Assembly: GCA_002633005.1 (NCBI GenBank)
Contig: NMRA01000299.1
Span: forward strand, 60,001-124,000
Length of the DNA: 64,000 bases
Source of the DNA: Phoronis australis
Taxonomy: Eukaryota; Phoronida; Phoronidae
Reading direction: 5' to 3'
In this document: piece by piece, positions 38,101 to 50,100 of the stretch
How positions within the stretch are numbered: the first letter of the stretch is position 1
How the letters are laid out: each line of letters starts with the position of its first letter
Translations under genes and position numbers: made by a program
Notes under the pieces: model-generated
Told to the model about the DNA's origin: nothing
What the model saw: only the letters and a program-made list of their open reading frames with translations
The model's database searches: none

Positions 38101-41100
38101 GTTGTTTTAGCTGTTCAGGGTAGTAACACATCATGTTTGAATAATGATATTTAAAACAGTTATTGAGATTTTACTAATTTGAGTACTAAATAAAGTCAGT
38201 AACTATTGATTTTGCCCTGTCATTAATTTAGGGTGTGAAAAATTCACCATCATTATAGTTTCAAGATGTGATGAACTTTTAACTTTAAGATAATACAGCG
38301 TTGGAGAATATTTGAAAATTACTAGGATTTGCCGGGATATGCCTTATATCTGCCACCATTTCAATGTATTTTGTCTTTTGGCCTTAGCCTGCTGCCGAGC
38401 TGACTACAGATTTCAGCTGTTCTTTTACTTTGAGTTCTAGACAAATCATGACAGTGTTTTCCCATTCAGTGACTTTACCAGACATAGAGGGTTGTGAGCG
38501 TGTGATAACATCTAGCTTCTTTATTAACTGCCAAGCACAGTCTTTTGTCAGGCAAACTAGTTGAGCGATTTTGGCAATTCAAAAACTAAACGTGATCAGT
38601 CTTTGAAGAGGAATTCAGAAATGCTATTGGTTTATGTTCAAATATTAACTTAACTTTTATTTTTAACAGCACAGCCCAGTCAGGGTAGATAGGATCTTAT
38701 TGGAGAATAGAGCAATTATCGAACAAAAGAGAGCTGGCCCTCCAACCATAAATGCCAGAATGGATTTAATCAGTCGTGTAAGATATTGGCTACAGGGGTA
38801 AACTTCCCAACTTGTTGTTGGGCTATAGAATCGAACACGTTGGGAGCAACAGGAAAACGCCGTAATGTCTATGAATTTCACGGGCCTGAAATTCATGAAT
38901 CAAACTCATATAACCCTTGACTGATTTTAGTCAAAAGTCTGAAGACAAAGTTCAAGCCCAATAGACTCTTTCCCCCATGTTAAACTACTTACCCCTGACA
39001 CCAACCACAACGGGACAGTTTACTCATCTCCATATCGGGAACAAGCTGGTCAGATGTAGCATCATATCCACACACAATACCTGTTGTGATGCAACAAAAA
39101 TGAAAAGAGTCAAAGGAGGTCTCTACTTTCTTGTTCAATTACTATGTACCAACAATCCTTGAGATGACATGTTCTTGCTTATGGTTAAATTGCTTGTGCT
39201 TTCACACTGCACTAACTTCTTCACACCCACTAGTATTCATGAGGGATCCACGGATGGTCTCCAGACCAACATGGAATTTAGTAAATTCCATACAGTCAAG
39301 AAGTTTGTCTGTCTGGTACATGTAGTATTATAGCTCTTTAGACTTAGAGATAAATATATTGAGTTCCGGTTCCATCAGCGTTGTTGTTCCTACATGGTGG
39401 CAACGGCGGTTTGTGTCATTTTTGTGATTCTGGCGAAACAACTGGGCATTATAAACTGATACCTTCCAACGGTTTGTGTCAAGGATCTTTCGTGCTGTTT
39501 TCGAAGGATTTTGTTTGTGAAATACCAGAAAATAGCCTGGAACTGTCGATAGTTGTTGTACAGTGCTTCGAAATTTTCCATGACGTCATAGCCACACGTG
39601 CATTGTGTGTTTTGAGCTGACAGTTCATGTGATCGAAGTTCGCGAGGAAAGTGTGAGGCTCTATAAGATAACTTTTACGCGCGACTTTACATTATAAGTA
39701 GCGATACATAAAAGTTAGTGAATTTATTGACCAAATAAATTTACCACATACCTGCACGAGTGACACGCAACATTAGTGAACACGTTAACGAAGTGACACA
39801 TGAACTGACAACATTCAGAACATTACAAAAATGGCAACATATCAGATACCGGCCCCAACCCCAATGTCAGTACAAGGGAATGTGGCAGAGAACTGGCGTG
39901 AATTTGAAACCGCCTGGATAGACTACATGACCGCCACAGAACTAGACACAAAAATGGTTAAGGCGGATGGTACACCAGACCTAAAGGGTGTATCAATAGT
40001 TGCTGCGACACTCTGCTCCGTCATGGGGCAGGAGTGTAAACGAGTACTGTGTAACTTGCCTAACGTCAGTGAAGAAGACAGACGCAATCCTCAGAAGATC
40101 ATTGATGCCTTAAAGGCGTACTTTGTTCCTCAGAAGAATGTTCTCTACGAGAGATTTGTGTTCAACCAAGCAGTCCAAAAGACGGGAGAGACGATAGATG
40201 TGTTTGTCCTAAGATTACGCAAGTTAGCTGACTCTTGCGAATTCGGGGAACTGAAAGACTCACTGATCAGAGACCGCATAGTCGTTGGGACGAATGATGA
40301 CGCAGGACGAGAGAGACTCTTAAGAGAACGCCCTGTACCAAGCCTCGCAAAAGCCATTGAGAATCTGCGAGCAGCAGAGGCATCACGCACTCAGAAACAG
40401 GTGATGTCAGGCAAAAGTGAGAGTACAGTCGAGTTCGTGAAACGGCATGGGTTCAAGAAGCACAACAATCCTCAGAAGAAGCAGGCTCATAAAAAGCAGC
40501 AGGGTCCACCGAAGAACCAGTCAGAAAGTTGTAAGTGGTGTGGTAGCACTAAACCACACGCACGCAAAGAGTGCAGAGCTAGAGACAGCAAGTGCAACAA
40601 CTGTGGCAAGATAGGCCATTGGTCCAAAGCTTGTAGGTCCAAAAGCACAGCAGAAATAGATACTCAGGAAGAAGAAGACGTTCCTGTGCAATTTCTGGGT
40701 CAAATTGAAGCTTCTAAAAAGCACTGGTCAGCAGATATCTCTGTGAACGGTCATACTACGCAGTTCAAGCTAGATAGCGGCGCAGACATCACAGTGATGG
40801 GAGACAAAAATCCGTGGCTGGCTAAAACTAAGCTGGAACCAAACACCAATCTGACCAACTGCCGAGGTGCCGGCAATGTGACACTGAACGACCGTATTCT
40901 TGGTGTGATCCCAAAAGCCAAACTTTGTTGCGGTGATCGTCATCTAGAAGAAGATGTTTACATCATGAAAGGACAACGCTTAAACCTGTTAAGCAAACGT
41001 GCCTGTGAACACTTCAAGCTTTTGATACCTTCAGCATCTGTCTATGAGGTAGATGCAAAACCAGATTTTCGTGGGGAGTTCCCGAAGCTGTTTCAAGGTC

Positions 41101-44100
41101 TAGGCTGTTTGACCACACCCTACGAGATAAGTCTTCAACCTGACGCCAACCCTGTGTGTTTATACACTGCCAGACGTGTGCCCCACCCTTTGCTTCCGCA
41201 GGTGGAAAAAGAGTTAGAGTCTATGGAAAGACAAGGCATTATTTCCAAGGTAACCCATCCTACTGAATGGTGTTCCGGCATGGTGTGCATCCCAAAGTCC
41301 AATGGCCGAGTGCGCATTTGCGTAGATCTTACTCCACTGAACAAAGCCGTGAGGCGTGAAGTTCACCCGATGTCATCTGTTGAGGACAGTCTGAGCAGTC
41401 TTAGTTGCGGTAAGCCAGTTATCTTCTCGAAATTAGATGCCAACTCAGGGTTCTGGCAGATTCCTCTACACGAAGCATCCAAAGACCTAACAACCTTCAT
41501 CAGTCCCCTTGGACGTTTCAGGTTTAACAGACTTCCCTTTGGAATAAGCTCTGCCCCAGAGATTTTCCAACGCACGATGTCATCGATCCTTGAAGGTCTA
41601 GATGGTACCTTGTGTCATATGGACGACATACTCATCTATGGAAGCACTCAAAAAGAACACGACGAAAGAGTCCGTTCAGTACTTCAGCGTCTACAGGCTG
41701 CAGGCCTGACCCTGAACAACAAATGTGAGTTTTCCACATCAAAGATCAAGTTCCTGGGACACCTTATCAGCTCAGATGGGATAATGGCTGACCCAGAAAA
41801 GACGCAAGCAGTTAGAGATTTCCCTGTGCCCACAAATGTGACTGAGCTTCAAAGATTTAATGGCATGGTGAACCAGCTGGCGAAATTCCTACCTAATCTG
41901 GTGAAGCTGAATGAACCCCTGAGACAACTCTTGAGGAAAGACCAAGCCTTCCAATGGGATGAACCTCAACAAAGATCCTTTCAACAAGTAAAAGAAGCAC
42001 TCGTCTCAACAGTCACACTGGCCCACTACGACCCTAGTCGTGAGACCATAGTAGCAGCTGATGCAAGCCAGTACGGCATTGGTGCTGTATTGCTCCAAAT
42101 TGATTCTGGTGGTAACAGAAGACCAGTATGCTTTGCGTCCAGATCACTTAACGACACGGAGAAACGTTATGCAGTGATAGAAAAGGAAGCACTAGCAGCT
42201 ACCTGGGCTTGCGAGAAGTTCTCAACCTTCATTCTTGGACTCAAGTTTACCCTGGAGACCGACCATAAACCACTAGTGCCTCTACTGTCATCAACAGACT
42301 TGTCTAAGATGCCACCTCGAGTGCTACGTTTCCGTCTCCGTTTGATGAAATTCAGCCCCACGATAAACCACGTTCCAGGAAAGAACCACCTGATTGCAGA
42401 TGCCTTGTCCCGAGCTCCGGTTGACAAACCTTCAGTTCCTGATGAGATATTCCTAGACGAAGTTGAAGATCAAGCTGAGTATACAGTCAAATACTTACCT
42501 GCAACACAAGGTCGTCTGAATCAGATCAAAGAAGCACAACGTAGCGATGCAACATGTGGTGAAGTCATCAAGTACTGCCAAAATGGTTGGCCTGCTTTCT
42601 CTGCAGATACGCTACTGAAACCTTACTACGAGAAAAAGCAACATCTCACCATCATAGATGGACTACTGATGTACAACGACCGTATTGTTATTCCCCAGTC
42701 GATGCAGTTGGAGGTGCTAAACCAAATCCACCAAGGTCATCTAGGGATAACGAAGTGCCGAGCAAGAGCCATGGAATCTGTTTGGTGGCCACGCATCAGT
42801 ACACAGATTGAGGCAATGTGTAAACAGTGCCTAACCTGTGCTTTTCACAGACCAGAGACGAAGGAGCCCTTGTTGCCTTCATCTTTTCCTTCCCGACCCT
42901 GGGAACGAATTGGAACCGACTTGTTCGAACTGAACAAACAACACTACGTCCTTGTGGTAGACTACTTCTCCAGATGGATCGAAGTTCGAAGACTTAGCCA
43001 GACAACTGCGCAACACACGATTGAAGCACTCAAGTCAATATTCAGTACACATGGAATACCAGACATTGTTATATCCGACAATGGCCCCCAGTATGCTTGT
43101 GAAAGCTTTGACATGTTTGCCAAAGACTACGGCTTCGTTCATGTGACATCCTCACCTCTCTACCCTCAGTGCAACGGAGAAGCCGAGCGCGCAGTCCAAA
43201 CTGCAAAGAACATATTGAAAAAGAATACTGATCCTCACCTAGGTTTCCTGGCATACAGATCGACGCCTATTCACAATGGAAAGTCTCCGAGTCAACTACT
43301 CATGTCCAGACGGCTCCGAACAACTTTGCCGATCATGCCTAAAGCACTTCTTCACAATTCTATCGATGATCAGTCCGTAAGGGCGAAAGAAACTCTGCTT
43401 AACTCAAAGAACAAAGCAAACTTCGACCACAGACACCGAACTATGTCCCTACCAGTATTAGGTGTTGGAGACCAAGTCTGGGTGCGCGATCAAGACAAAC
43501 ACGGTGAAGTGAAAGAGAGTTCGACAAACCCGAGATCCTACCTTGTCGTCACAGAGTCCGGTGCTACAATTCGCCGTAACCGGTCAGCGTTGATTCATAC
43601 CGGAAATATGAAAAGTGCCTCACCAGAGAATTTTACACCAAAAGAGACGACCCCCAAACCATTTTCAAACCCGGCATCAAACCCACCTACCGCAGACACC
43701 CCACAGACCCAACAACTACGACGTTCTCAGCGGGTTATAAAACCAGTGGATCGCCTGAACCTCTGAACATTGATTAGTTTTCAGCGCTTAGTGATAACGA
43801 CATTAACATAGTTCAAGCCATTTATTGCTTAAAGCGTTTACACATATTCTTAAACTATCTTGGGAGGAGATGTAGTATTATAGCTCTTTAGACTTAGAGA
43901 TAAATATATTGAGTTCCGGTTCCATCAGCGTTGTTGTTCCTACAGTACTAATTATCATGAATTCAATGCGGTTAAAACAACTGATGGACAGATACAAAAT
44001 TGTATTCTGCATTCATTTGACATGTTTCAAAACTTAAAAGTCTTAGCAATTCACAGAATTTCATCACCGGCGCTGCTGTAACTTTTTAACAAGAGAAACC

Positions 44101-47100
44101 CGAAGCGTTGAAATGCGCCCACGAATGCACCGCAAGTGCTTTGCTTCTAGGGTTGTTTATTTGTTCCATAAAAATAGCCACTAGATGGCGCAAAAATGTC
44201 CAATCCATCTGAAAACGAGAACATGCCAATATGCCAGAATAAGCACCAATTCTATTCAGGCGTCCGGAATCCGTTATTTGCTTTACTACGCAAGCATAGA
44301 GCTCGAAAAGTCGTTTTTTAGATCGCCATTTTTGGCGACAGAAAATGTGAAAATAGCGATAAGATTTTCCAATGTGTCGTCAAATGGCAGTAAAATTGTC
44401 ATAACAGTGGATTTTCCCAACAAGGATCTGTTACCTTCAGATTAGTACTACACAAAAGTGTGGAGTAACAGTGCTGAGCCGTTCCGTAGTCTTGTTAGAG
44501 CTGATTCCGGTGACTGTAGTGCGTAGACGACAAATGACTATACAGTGCTCCAGTTTGATTGCAACTATTCTCATGTGGCGAAGTGCACACATGCAATCTT
44601 CACATGTTGCAGAGGTTACATCATAAGGATTAAATTTATGGCCAAAGTAGTCCCATGACATGAGTAGAACTATGTGGGTATAAGCAGTAAAATTTTGAGT
44701 TAAGAGTTAAGTTGTTTGACGAAATAAATGTTTGAAAATTCAGGTGTTTCTTTATGGTTGGGATGTTCTAGACTCCGCAACCCAATGATTTAGGTTTAGT
44801 GCAGTAAGTTTTTGACGTGTGGCTTTGGAGTGGTGCACATATAAGTTCACACAGAAGAATTTTTGGAGTGCATGTTACATTGGCAGCAACATGTGAGTGA
44901 CAGTTGACTCATACATACGCACTTGGTCAGCTGCAGAAAGAAGGGCTTGAGAAGTTTTTTGCTGTCTTGCCATAAAAAAGGTGACGCATATAGAAACAGG
45001 ACATTACTTGACCCCATTTTCAAGTCACGGTCGTCTGCCGGGACATAAAGCGCTAACAGTGGGACCAACCAGTGCCAACTGAGATATTGTAATAGGATGA
45101 TCAGGACATCTTGCATCCAAAATAAATATTTTTAATCACAAAGTCGGCAAGATGGTCGTTACTGAATGAAATATAGCTGTGACATTTTATCACATATTTA
45201 TGCCGTGGTTCGAAATTTTTTTCGGAGCATCCAAAAATTTGCAAATAAAGTAGCCGAGAACACTAGTCAATGAAACGCTTCACAGATCGGTTCGGAGTCA
45301 TCCTAGGTTCACGTGACATGTTTACAACTCAATGAAGAAGGCTGTTCTCTGTAAGTGTTCAACTTGATTTGGCAACAACCAAATAACGACTGGATTCGCA
45401 CGATATGTCTGCCAGGTGTCGAACTGCTGCCAAAAACTGGGCTCGAGTATGTGGGAAATTCCAGGTTGCATGTTGCAAATTGATACGAGATGACCAAAGA
45501 CTCTGGTTGCATTTCTAAATTTCAGGTCACAAATGTGACTGGCAGTTTGTTATGCCAAGCGCTGAGACCCAACTGATTACAACCAACACCAAACTTTAGC
45601 ATATTCGGTAAGTACGCATTTTTAGTTAGAGCTCGTCACTTATTTAGTCGTGTAGCAAACCGTGGATGCTGATTACCCAAATAATTGGCGTTTTGTCTAC
45701 AAGTTATTTTTACCGACACAGATACATGTACGAACTGTTCTTCGCTAGGCCACCTACTGTTCGAAGAATTTTTCCCTAGGACCCCCATTGTACGGATTCA
45801 CTACTCATTCCCAGTCAGTCATTAGTATTTTATACATAAAATATTAAGCAAATACTTTTTGTTGAGTTATGTCTTGTTTTTGCTGTAACTCTTGATTGAC
45901 GACTGGCTCATGTCCGTTTAACTCTGATTCTCATCTTCACTGCGTAGCGGGTTTCAAATAACAGCAAGTGAGCGGCAGCGGGCGTTCGAGATAAGACTGC
46001 TGCACAAAACCTTACGTTTACAATTCATTGGGTCATAGAGTATCGAGCATAAACATTCCCAAACACAAAATAACACACCTGATAGTTTTTCAAACATTTA
46101 TTTCATCAAACAGCTAATTAATTGCTCTCCGACTCAGAACTTGACAACTAAAAAGATACGTGCAGGTCTACTCATGTCATATCACGGTAACCATAAATTT
46201 AATCTCCCATGTAACCTCTGCAACACGTGAAGCTTCCACCCATGCACTTTTTCCACATGAAAATAGTTGCAATGCAAGTGGAGCGCTGTATGGTCATTGG
46301 TCATCTGTGCCCGGTTGCAAGAAACAGTCCCTACTAGGGACTTAACTAAGTTCCCTAAATCTACTGCATATTTGTGGATTTGTGGAAACATCGATTGTTC
46401 TTTCTTATGCTGTTATAGTTTCATTACTAAGTCAATTTTCGGGTTTTGATGCAAATCGAGAGTGAAAGTATCGTTCAATTCTCAATATTATTGAAAATAA
46501 ATATGGATATTTTCATGCAACATCCCTAACTTAAGGACTAAGTCCCTAATTATTTTCATTGAATTCGGGGCTCAGTTTGAAGTTATGTTATTAGATAATT
46601 TCGTCAAAGAGGAGCTCATAATAAAGATGAAACGATAGAAAAAGATTATATCTGTGAGTAAGCAAAGACACAGACAAGCAAGATATTTAGGGAAATTAGT
46701 TGAGTCCCTATTTGGGACTGTTTCATGCAACCCGGCACTGCACACTACAGTCACCGGAATCAGCTCTAATTTTGTAAATTTATTCGTGAAGGGCTAATCT
46801 GAGGACAACAGAACCTTTGTTAGGAGAATCCGATGTTATGACATTTATATTGCCATTTCGTGAAACACTGGAAAATCTTATCGACATTTCCACATTTGCT
46901 GTATCCAAAAATGGCTATCTAAATATTTGTCAATGCCCAATAGGAGAAAATGGAACGTAGATCTATGCCAAGCATACAGTTTGAGGTCATGATCGCAGCT
47001 GGCACAGAGGCAGCTCTACTGAAATAATTTGACAAATCACAACCATACACAGCTGTCATAAATTTGGAACAGACAAAGCAGAAACGAGTATCATTTACCA

Positions 47101-50100
47101 GAAATAAAACCCAATTAGCATCACAATTATTAGATATCATTCCTGATAAATGCACTCGGCATTCAAAGAAATGAAATCCAGAGGCCGCTATATTCATGAC
47201 TGGACTTTGACATGGCTCATGGTAAACACTTTGGTTAAAGATTTACAGTTCAAGACATATACATATTTATTAGAAAATTAAATTGTCATTCAATAAATGG
47301 CTATAATTACCACCCATAAATGTCAGCTCTGAAATGAGGACTGTCCTCAGACTTGGGAACACTTTAAGTTTACATCCAGATAAGTGGAAGCATAGGGTAC
47401 CGGAGGCTATTGAGATTTAAGTCCACAGACTAAATTTGAACAGAGATCCTGGACTGGATCTCCATGCATTGTACTTGAACCTGGTGGGGTATTCCACTGA
47501 CATTAGAGAATCCCCTCAGTGTTTTTATTTCACAACTAAGACGTTCCACGTGGCGGTGAACCAAGTCCATGAGATTTGGACAAAACGGCTGTACACGGAC
47601 AACCTCAAGTTTCAGCATTTTGGTTCCAAAAAGGGATCTTTATGACTTAAATGGAACGCAGGAATATACATTAGTCTCATGTATTTATTAGATGCATTTT
47701 GAGGCTCAATTTTGATATTTTTGTGTTTACTATACTAGCTTTATAATACTCACACCCATGCTTTCAATTCTGTTCCATACAAGTAACAAGTGGTCTATAT
47801 GAAGAATTGACTTACCATGAAGTGGAAAAGAGTACTTCTTCCCTGGCATCAGTTCACCATGAGTTGTCAAAGCCAGTTGGTAAAGCATGCCACCCCGTTG
47901 GAACCAGAGATCCTCAAACCGCCACAAGGTAACCGCTTCGCAGGTGAGGCAACGATAAAGCATTTTTTTCTTTACTGCATCACGTGTCTCATTGATTACA
48001 TCTTCTGGGCATGTGCCAATCACACCTATGATAGAGATGACAGCAAATCAGTACAGGGAGGTCTACGCAGTATAAAAATCTCATTCAGTTACTATCCTGA
48101 GGACGAGCAATCTAGTAATAAAATTTCTGGATGTTTTGCCGACTATTGCTTGCTGCATATTGTTTGCTATCACAACAAACAACTACCATGCCTCTGACAA
48201 TGACAAAGCCGGCAATTTCTGAACTTGAGATCTCACTAATGAATTTTTGCTATCTGAACTGGTCAGCATTTGAAAAGGAATTCAGAATGGCCATTATAAA
48301 GTTGACTATGAGAATTTGATAAAATAGTGAAATTTTACTACCTGCTTCTAACAGCTAAAGATGGATAAGATCTTACGAAGAACATGGCAATTATGGAACA
48401 ACAAGCCTAAGTGACTCATGGTTTCTAAAGCCTTGAATTGACTAAATCATAGCTGAAGACAAAATCAATATGTAGCATTGATATGCGCCCACCCAATGTA
48501 TGGATAGTGAAATGCGAAGATTAAAAGGGTGCTCATGTTTTCAAACATTTTGACGCTTGAGAATTAACAACAAATTGAAATAAAGTCAACGGATTTCTGT
48601 GCTTGTAATCCAAAAAATAAATACTTTTGATATTTTTGTATTAAAAATGCACAATTTTCACTTCTTTAGCACATAACATGACAGACTAGTTAGATTTGGT
48701 TGCGTATATTTTTCAACAGAAGTTTAAACCAAAGTCACTCTATTATCAGCCTGGTTTTAACTTTACGGGAAACATTATTACAAGAACCTTTCATAACATT
48801 TCCAACATTTGCAGAAAAGTTTAAGCCTTTCAAATTAGAACAAGAGCATCGTTTGGGCATTTACATGCTCCCATGGTGCATCACAATCCATGTATTTCTA
48901 AGGGCCATTAACAGGTATTGCAATCTCGCTAATAAAGGGTGCCGGTACATTGTCATCATTGAGTCAAGTTTTATTGAAATTCGTCCATTAGTTCCTTTGA
49001 TATAATCCTGAAATGCCCTTCCCCCAATCAACACATGAAAAGCCCTTTGTCGACCACTTAAATCCGCTGCAGGGGTCAAACCTGCCCGAAAAATCAAATG
49101 GTGCTGACGCATTGTCATCACATACCTTTTGTATTAATCGTCATAGAAATTTGTCAATAGGTTCTCTAGATATCATCTGGAAAAGCTCTTTCCCAAACAA
49201 CACTTGTCAAGAATAAAATGGCCATTAGGAAGTTCTCCAGAGGTCGAATTCTACCAAAAATTTAATGGTACTAGTGCAATGACATCCCATACCTCTGTGT
49301 TAAGTTTCATTAAAATCCGTCAATTGGATCACTATATATCAATCCGAAATACTCTTAAATACAAAATGAGCATTAGGAGGCGCTGCAGAGCTGAAAATCT
49401 GCCCGAAAATCAAATAGTGCCGGCACACTTTTCATCATATACCTCAGTCTGTATTAAGTATAATTGAAATACATCAACTGGTTCTCTATATATCACCCAG
49501 AAACCCTCTTATCCCAGAAAACACTTGAAAAGTCCCATGTTAAGAACAAAATGACCACTAGGAGGTGCTGTAGTGATTGAATCTGCCTGAAAATTGTATG
49601 GTGTTGGGGTATTGACGTCGTACATCTCTGTGTCAAGTTTCATTGAAATTGATTGATTGGTTCTCTAGATATCATCCGGAAACACTCTTCCCTGAAATGG
49701 CCACATTAGGAGGTGCTACACCAACTGATTCCTCCCAAAAATTTGATGGTGCTGGTGCATTGATATTACAAATTTCTGTGTCAAGTTTTATTAAAATCAA
49801 TCAATCCGTTTTCTAGAGATAATCCGTCAACATTCCTCCAAAATATTCTAGTGATACCCCACAGCCTTGTGTCAGTTTTGGTAATTATTTCTGAGGCAAA
49901 TAAAGGAAGAATTATAGTAAGCTTTTTTGTCATTTCAATATCAGGCATATCTAAACACATAAGAGCTTAAGTTCATACCGGTACTTTTATAAACGTAATG
50001 ATGTACGTCTGCAATTAGTGATGGGCTGACCTCATAAACTTCACTGAACTTGATTTCCATGGAACGAGCAAGATTACGGATGTAGAGGTCCTGGAACAAA

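Larger units (their letters stand above)
39321..43944 (+). mobile_element. Full-length Mag-type Ty3 LTR retrotransposon (intron 5)
   Basis: 4624 bp, bounded by identical 74-bp direct repeats starting TGTAGTATTATAGC and ending TTCCTACA. It has a purine tract before the right LTR and one uninterrupted gag-pol frame. The very short LTRs, fused gag-pol and two CCHC knuckles are the known plan of the Mag clade (Bombyx mag, sea urchin SURL). Flanks share GTAC (39316-39319 and 43945-43948), consistent with a 4-5 bp target duplication. It lies antisense to VCPIP1 in intron 5, so it does not break the coding sequence. Confidence 0.95.
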
